Of a stretch of DNA of 64,000 bases, positions 61,134-64,000 are shown piece after piece. Numbering within the stretch: the stretch's first letter is position 1; each line of letters opens with the position of its first letter. A model generated the notes under the pieces. It was not told the origin of the DNA. It was given only the letters and a program-made list of their open reading frames with translations, and did not search any database. A program made the position numbers and the translations under genes. Origin of the DNA: an uncultured Muribaculaceae bacterium (GTDB lineage: Bacteria > Bacteroidota > Bacteroidia > Bacteroidales > Muribaculaceae); assembly GCA_910585285.1 (NCBI GenBank), contig CAJUDL010000009.1:1-64000 (forward strand), read 5' to 3'.

Positions 61134-62459
61134 TTACATCGTCTCTTTGCGGAGATAGTCAAGACCTTCCCTGACAATCTTCTGGAGCTCGAGCTTGGAA
61201 GTGTCTACAAATTCAGGGAGGGCAAAATCTTCTGGAGCGACTTCATAGATACCTCTTTCTTCCATTTTCTCGATATTTTTTGCAAGGATGGCTTTGATAA
61301 GGTATTCAGGATAGATGTCGAAGGGGAAGACTTTATCGTATTCTCCACTCATAATCATCGCGCGGTGTCCACCTTTGATACGGGCATCGAACTTAAAAGG
61401 CTTTGAAAGTCCGCGGAGGAAAGCCGGAAATGTTCGGCTAACACTATATTTCTTGGGACTGAGAGATGCCCATCCCATAAATTCGTCAGTCTGGTCTCCT
61501 TCTTCAATTACCGTGATCTGACGATAGGGATAGCGCAAGAATCCATCGTCTTTGCTTACACGCCATCCCGTCAGGACATTGCCTGATATAACTCTTACTT
61601 TCCCTCCTTCACATTTAATTTCATTCTCAAGGAGAGTAGCGAGGTTGGCTCCGATTGTTGTGGAGACCATATGCGGATTGTCGATGCATGGACCAGTTAG
61701 GGCAACCACAGTGCTGTAGTCAAGTTCACCGGTTTCCACGAATTTTCCGATACGGCACGCAGTGACAGCATCAAGTGTCCATACCGTCTCACCTTTATTT
61801 ACAGGTTTTATATTTGCTATCTGTGTCCCTACATTTCCTGCAGGGTGTGGACCTTTGAATTCAAATACTTCTGCAACACTTGATGTGATTCCGGATCCTG
61901 TGGCAACGGAAAGGTAAACCTTCCCCTCTGTCAGGGAAGCAAGTGCTTTCAATCCGCTTTCAAGATATTTTGAATTTTGGGAATCAAGCAAAGCGGGTGC
62001 AAGAGGTGCCGTATCGAAAGCCGTAACAAAGATATCGCGTGGCTTTGCATTGAAATCAGGCACAATGTCGTAGGGACGCTGACGCATCATGGCAAATAAA
62101 CCGGATTTATATAGATTCAGAATAAGAGAATCAGATTTCTCAAATCCGGATACTTTCTCTTCGCCTTCGCGACGCACTGAGACATATTCAATCTTGCGTC
62201 GTTCACCGCGGTGAATCTCCACTACTTTACCGCTTACCGGTGATGTCAGTTTGATCTCTTCGCATTCCTTGGCATAGAGGAGGGGAGAGCCAGATTTTAC
62301 TTCATCACCCGCTTTTACAGCCGCTTTCCACGTATATCCCGGAAAATCATCGGGATTGATAGCGAAGACATCTGTGTTGATGTCTTCTTTAGTCTCCGAT
62401 GTTGCCATCCCCTGCAAAGGAATGTCGAGACCTTTTTTAATAGTTATCAAATTTGCCAT
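61134..62459 (-). CDS. nqrA: Na+-translocating NADH:quinone reductase subunit A
   Basis: 441 residues from the ATG at 62459. A start at 62537 is rejected because it would lie upstream of the predicted transcription start. N-terminal MANLITIKKGLDIPLQG is the usual NqrA beginning. Contains the RnfC-like barrel sandwich domain (LTSPVSGKVVEIHRGERR). Peripheral cytoplasmic subunit. First gene of the operon, with a well-formed promoter. Confidence 0.96.
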   Translation of the reverse strand: MANLITIKKGLDIPLQGMATSETKEDINTDVFAINPDDFPGYTWKAAVKAGDEVKSGSPLLYAKECEEIKLTSPVSGKVVEIHRGERRKIEYVSVRREGEEKVSGFEKSDSLILNLYKSGLFAMMRQRPYDIVPDFNAKPRDIFVTAFDTAPLAPALLDSQNSKYLESGLKALASLTEGKVYLSVATGSGITSSVAEVFEFKGPHPAGNVGTQIANIKPVNKGETVWTLDAVTACRIGKFVETGELDYSTVVALTGPCIDNPHMVSTTIGANLATLLENEIKCEGGKVRVISGNVLTGWRVSKDDGFLRYPYRQITVIEEGDQTDEFMGWASLSPKKYSVSRTFPAFLRGLSKPFKFDARIKGGHRAMIMSGEYDKVFPFDIYPEYLIKAILAKNIEKMEERGIYEVAPEDFALPEFVDTSKLELQKIVREGLDYLRKETM

Positions 62460-62517
62460 ATGACAATATGTGTTACACAAATGATGAGGAGAATGATATG
62501 CCTCGGCATACTTGTTG

Positions 62518-62548
62518 CAAAAATACAAAAAATGCAAAAGAAATCAAA
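62518..62548 (-). promoter_or_regulatory. nqr operon promoter
   Basis: Minus strand TTTG (62545-62548), 19-bp spacer, TATTTTTG (62518-62525), about 60 bp before the nqrA ATG. A small TATGCC-TC-GGCATA hairpin (62497-62510) lies in the leader. Confidence 0.72.
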
Positions 62549-62587
62549 AAAGCTTCCATTCATTTTTTTGATGAATGGAAGCTTTTT
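62547..62587 (-). terminator. Terminator of the TPR-protein gene
   Basis: AAAAAGCTTCCATTCAT and ATGAATGGAAGCTTTTT form a 17-bp stem with a TTTTTTG loop; on the minus strand TTTTTTG follows the stem. It overlaps the -33 box of the nqr promoter, so termination and initiation are nearly back to back. Confidence 0.82.
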
Positions 62588-62605
62588 ACATTAAATCGTT
62601 ATTTT

Positions 62606-64000
62606 TTACTTCAGACTATCAACATATTTGCGCACGGGCTCGTTGTCGGGATCCAGTTCGAGGAATTTGTTGTAATATTCCTTAGCCTTAACCTTGTCGT
62701 CTTTCTTTATGTAGTAGTTGCCGAGATACATATAGAGAGTTTTTGCGTCGCGTGCATATCTTGAGGGATCCGGAGCTTTTTCGAGAAGGGCGATTGCCTC
62801 CTCATATTTGGGTTGAGCTGCTACGGCCGCCTCATCTTCGTTAGCTGCTGTTTGTTTGGCAACATCACCCTGGAGCATCTTGGGTTTATAGTTGTCGGGG
62901 AGAATGGCAGCCATCTTGTCGGCATTTGCAAGAACCTCGTCAAAGAATTCTTTGGCTTTGGCAGGGTTCTCTTTGTTTTCAACTGCAGCGTAGAATGAGA
63001 ACACAGCCTGCTGGTTGAAATCGTTGTAACCTGGCTCTTCAGTTTTCTTCACATAATCGCGGAAAGCTTCAGCTGCTTTGGTGAGGTTGTTCTGATCAAC
63101 ATATTTCATTGCAAGATCTTTGCTGAAGGCTGCATTGTCAGGCATCTCCTTGATTGCTTCTTCGAGAACAGCGACTGCTTCATCGGGACGTTTAGCCTTT
63201 GCAAGCTCATCTGCGATAAGTGTGAAGTCAATGGCTGCGAATTTGTTGGCTGTGGGGTTTGCATTGTGAGCTGCATAAAGAGCCTCTGCCATGGGAAGCA
63301 ATTGATCTTTCATTGTGGGAAGCTGAGCGGCATTCATGAACTGATAGCGCTGAGCAGTGAAGTTGGCAGGATCCTGCTGGAGAAGCTTGGTTGCGTAGTC
63401 GTAACCCTTCTGATAATCGCCACCGTAGAAAAGAAGGAACGCATAGCGGTTCTCATCCTGTTTGAAGTGGCTGGGGTTTTGAACGTATTTGCCATATTCG
63501 GTTGCTGCGTTCTTGTAATCCTTGGCATTGTAATACGCGTTTGCAAGCTCACGCTGACCGAGTGCTGAAGTGGGATTTACTTCAAGAAGCTTCTTAAGCA
63601 TGTCGATAGCGTAAGGGGGGTTAACCATTGTGAAGAGGTTAGCGTATTTTACATATGCGAAAGATGCCTCGGGATTATAACTTGTTGCCATTTCATATTT
63701 AGCACCTGCGTCGCCCCAGTCTTTCTTTTCTGCAGCCTGATCGCCTTCGAAAATGTAATAGTCAGGATTTTTCATATCCTGTTTGTAGGATTTCTCCACA
63801 CGTTTGGTTATCTGCTTCTCATAAGCGACCGGATCTGCCATATCATAGGCACGTGCGATGGCAATCTGGAGTGAAGGATCTTTTTTACCTTTCGATTCTC
63901 CCTCTTTGAAAAGACGTTCAGCCTCTTTCTGGTTACCATTTATGAGCGCGAGTGTGCCTGCGCCAACATAGTTGTAGCCATTCTCGGGATTTGCCTGCAT
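62606..64000 (-). CDS. TPR-repeat protein (5' end beyond window)
   Basis: At least 464 residues, open to the last base of the window, where a Met codon happens to fall; that Met is probably internal, because a TPR helix is already in progress (MQANPENGYNYVGAGTLALI). Around ten TPR-like helix pairs are visible, for example ALGQRELANAYYNAKDYKNA and LYMYLGNYYIKKDDKVKAKE. A signal peptide would lie outside the window. It probably acts as a scaffold in the cell envelope (inference). The terminator at 62547-62587 follows. Confidence 0.85.
   Translation of the reverse strand: MQANPENGYNYVGAGTLALINGNQKEAERLFKEGESKGKKDPSLQIAIARAYDMADPVAYEKQITKRVEKSYKQDMKNPDYYIFEGDQAAEKKDWGDAGAKYEMATSYNPEASFAYVKYANLFTMVNPPYAIDMLKKLLEVNPTSALGQRELANAYYNAKDYKNAATEYGKYVQNPSHFKQDENRYAFLLFYGGDYQKGYDYATKLLQQDPANFTAQRYQFMNAAQLPTMKDQLLPMAEALYAAHNANPTANKFAAIDFTLIADELAKAKRPDEAVAVLEEAIKEMPDNAAFSKDLAMKYVDQNNLTKAAEAFRDYVKKTEEPGYNDFNQQAVFSFYAAVENKENPAKAKEFFDEVLANADKMAAILPDNYKPKMLQGDVAKQTAANEDEAAVAAQPKYEEAIALLEKAPDPSRYARDAKTLYMYLGNYYIKKDDKVKAKEYYNKFLELDPDNEPVRKYVDSLK

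Overview
The window looks like a chromosomal segment of a gut Bacteroidales bacterium, probably Muribaculaceae-like (inference). It has a SusC/SusD pair, many Cys-lipoproteins and signal peptides, Na+-translocating NADH dehydrogenase (nqrABCDEF), the Bacteroidota-type RND efflux operon with its small PII-like partner, a DUF4249/TonB-receptor pair, and promoters of the Bacteroidota type (TTTG or TTG, about 19-20 bp, then TAnnTTTG). No phage, integrase, transposase or CRISPR array was seen.

Layout. 1-2902 (+): the 3' part of an acyl-CoA ligase overlapping a helical-repeat protein. 2981-26522 (-): a long polysaccharide-utilisation-like locus. In transcription order it holds a phosphoesterase with its own promoter, SusC, SusD, a GLUG-like secreted protein, a second phosphoesterase, a metallo-beta-lactamase-fold lipoprotein, a phosphodiester glycosidase, a GH13 alpha-glucosidase-like enzyme, a third phosphoesterase, a histidine acid phosphatase, a zinc alcohol dehydrogenase, two FAD oxidoreductases and a ribokinase-like kinase. 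The density of phosphate-ester-cleaving enzymes suggests a phosphodiester-containing glycan as substrate, for example a teichoic-acid-like or phosphorylated polyol glycan. 26925-30448 (+): a hexuronate-type MFS permease, a TlpA-like lipoprotein and a fructuronate reductase/mannitol dehydrogenase family enzyme. 30615-30696 (-): tRNA-Leu(UAG). 30873-37585 (-): tetR-tolC-MFP-RND-PII-like efflux operon. 37721-40032: divergent threonine dehydrogenase and 2-amino-3-ketobutyrate CoA ligase, which together convert threonine to glycine. 40138-44776: a porin, then two barrel proteins, a DUF59 protein and LpxH. 44777-53566: envelope and accessory genes with many repeats, including a TonB receptor whose 5' end appears frameshifted. 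53766-62459 (-): a 3'-5' exonuclease, bioD, glyA and the nqr operon. 62606-64000 (-): a TPR protein cut by the window edge.

The most unusual content is intergenic. At least five families of inverted-repeat elements fill the gaps between genes: heptamer arrays (TTAATGT, TTAGGAA, TTAAAGG types), G-rich decamer arrays, elements with a GGCACC/GGTGCC hairpin, a roughly 170-bp palindrome between 12-bp direct repeats, and 184-194 bp palindromic elements with 20-bp terminal inverted repeats and a central hairpin that differs between copies but still pairs. Several of these supply the stop codons of neighbouring genes.
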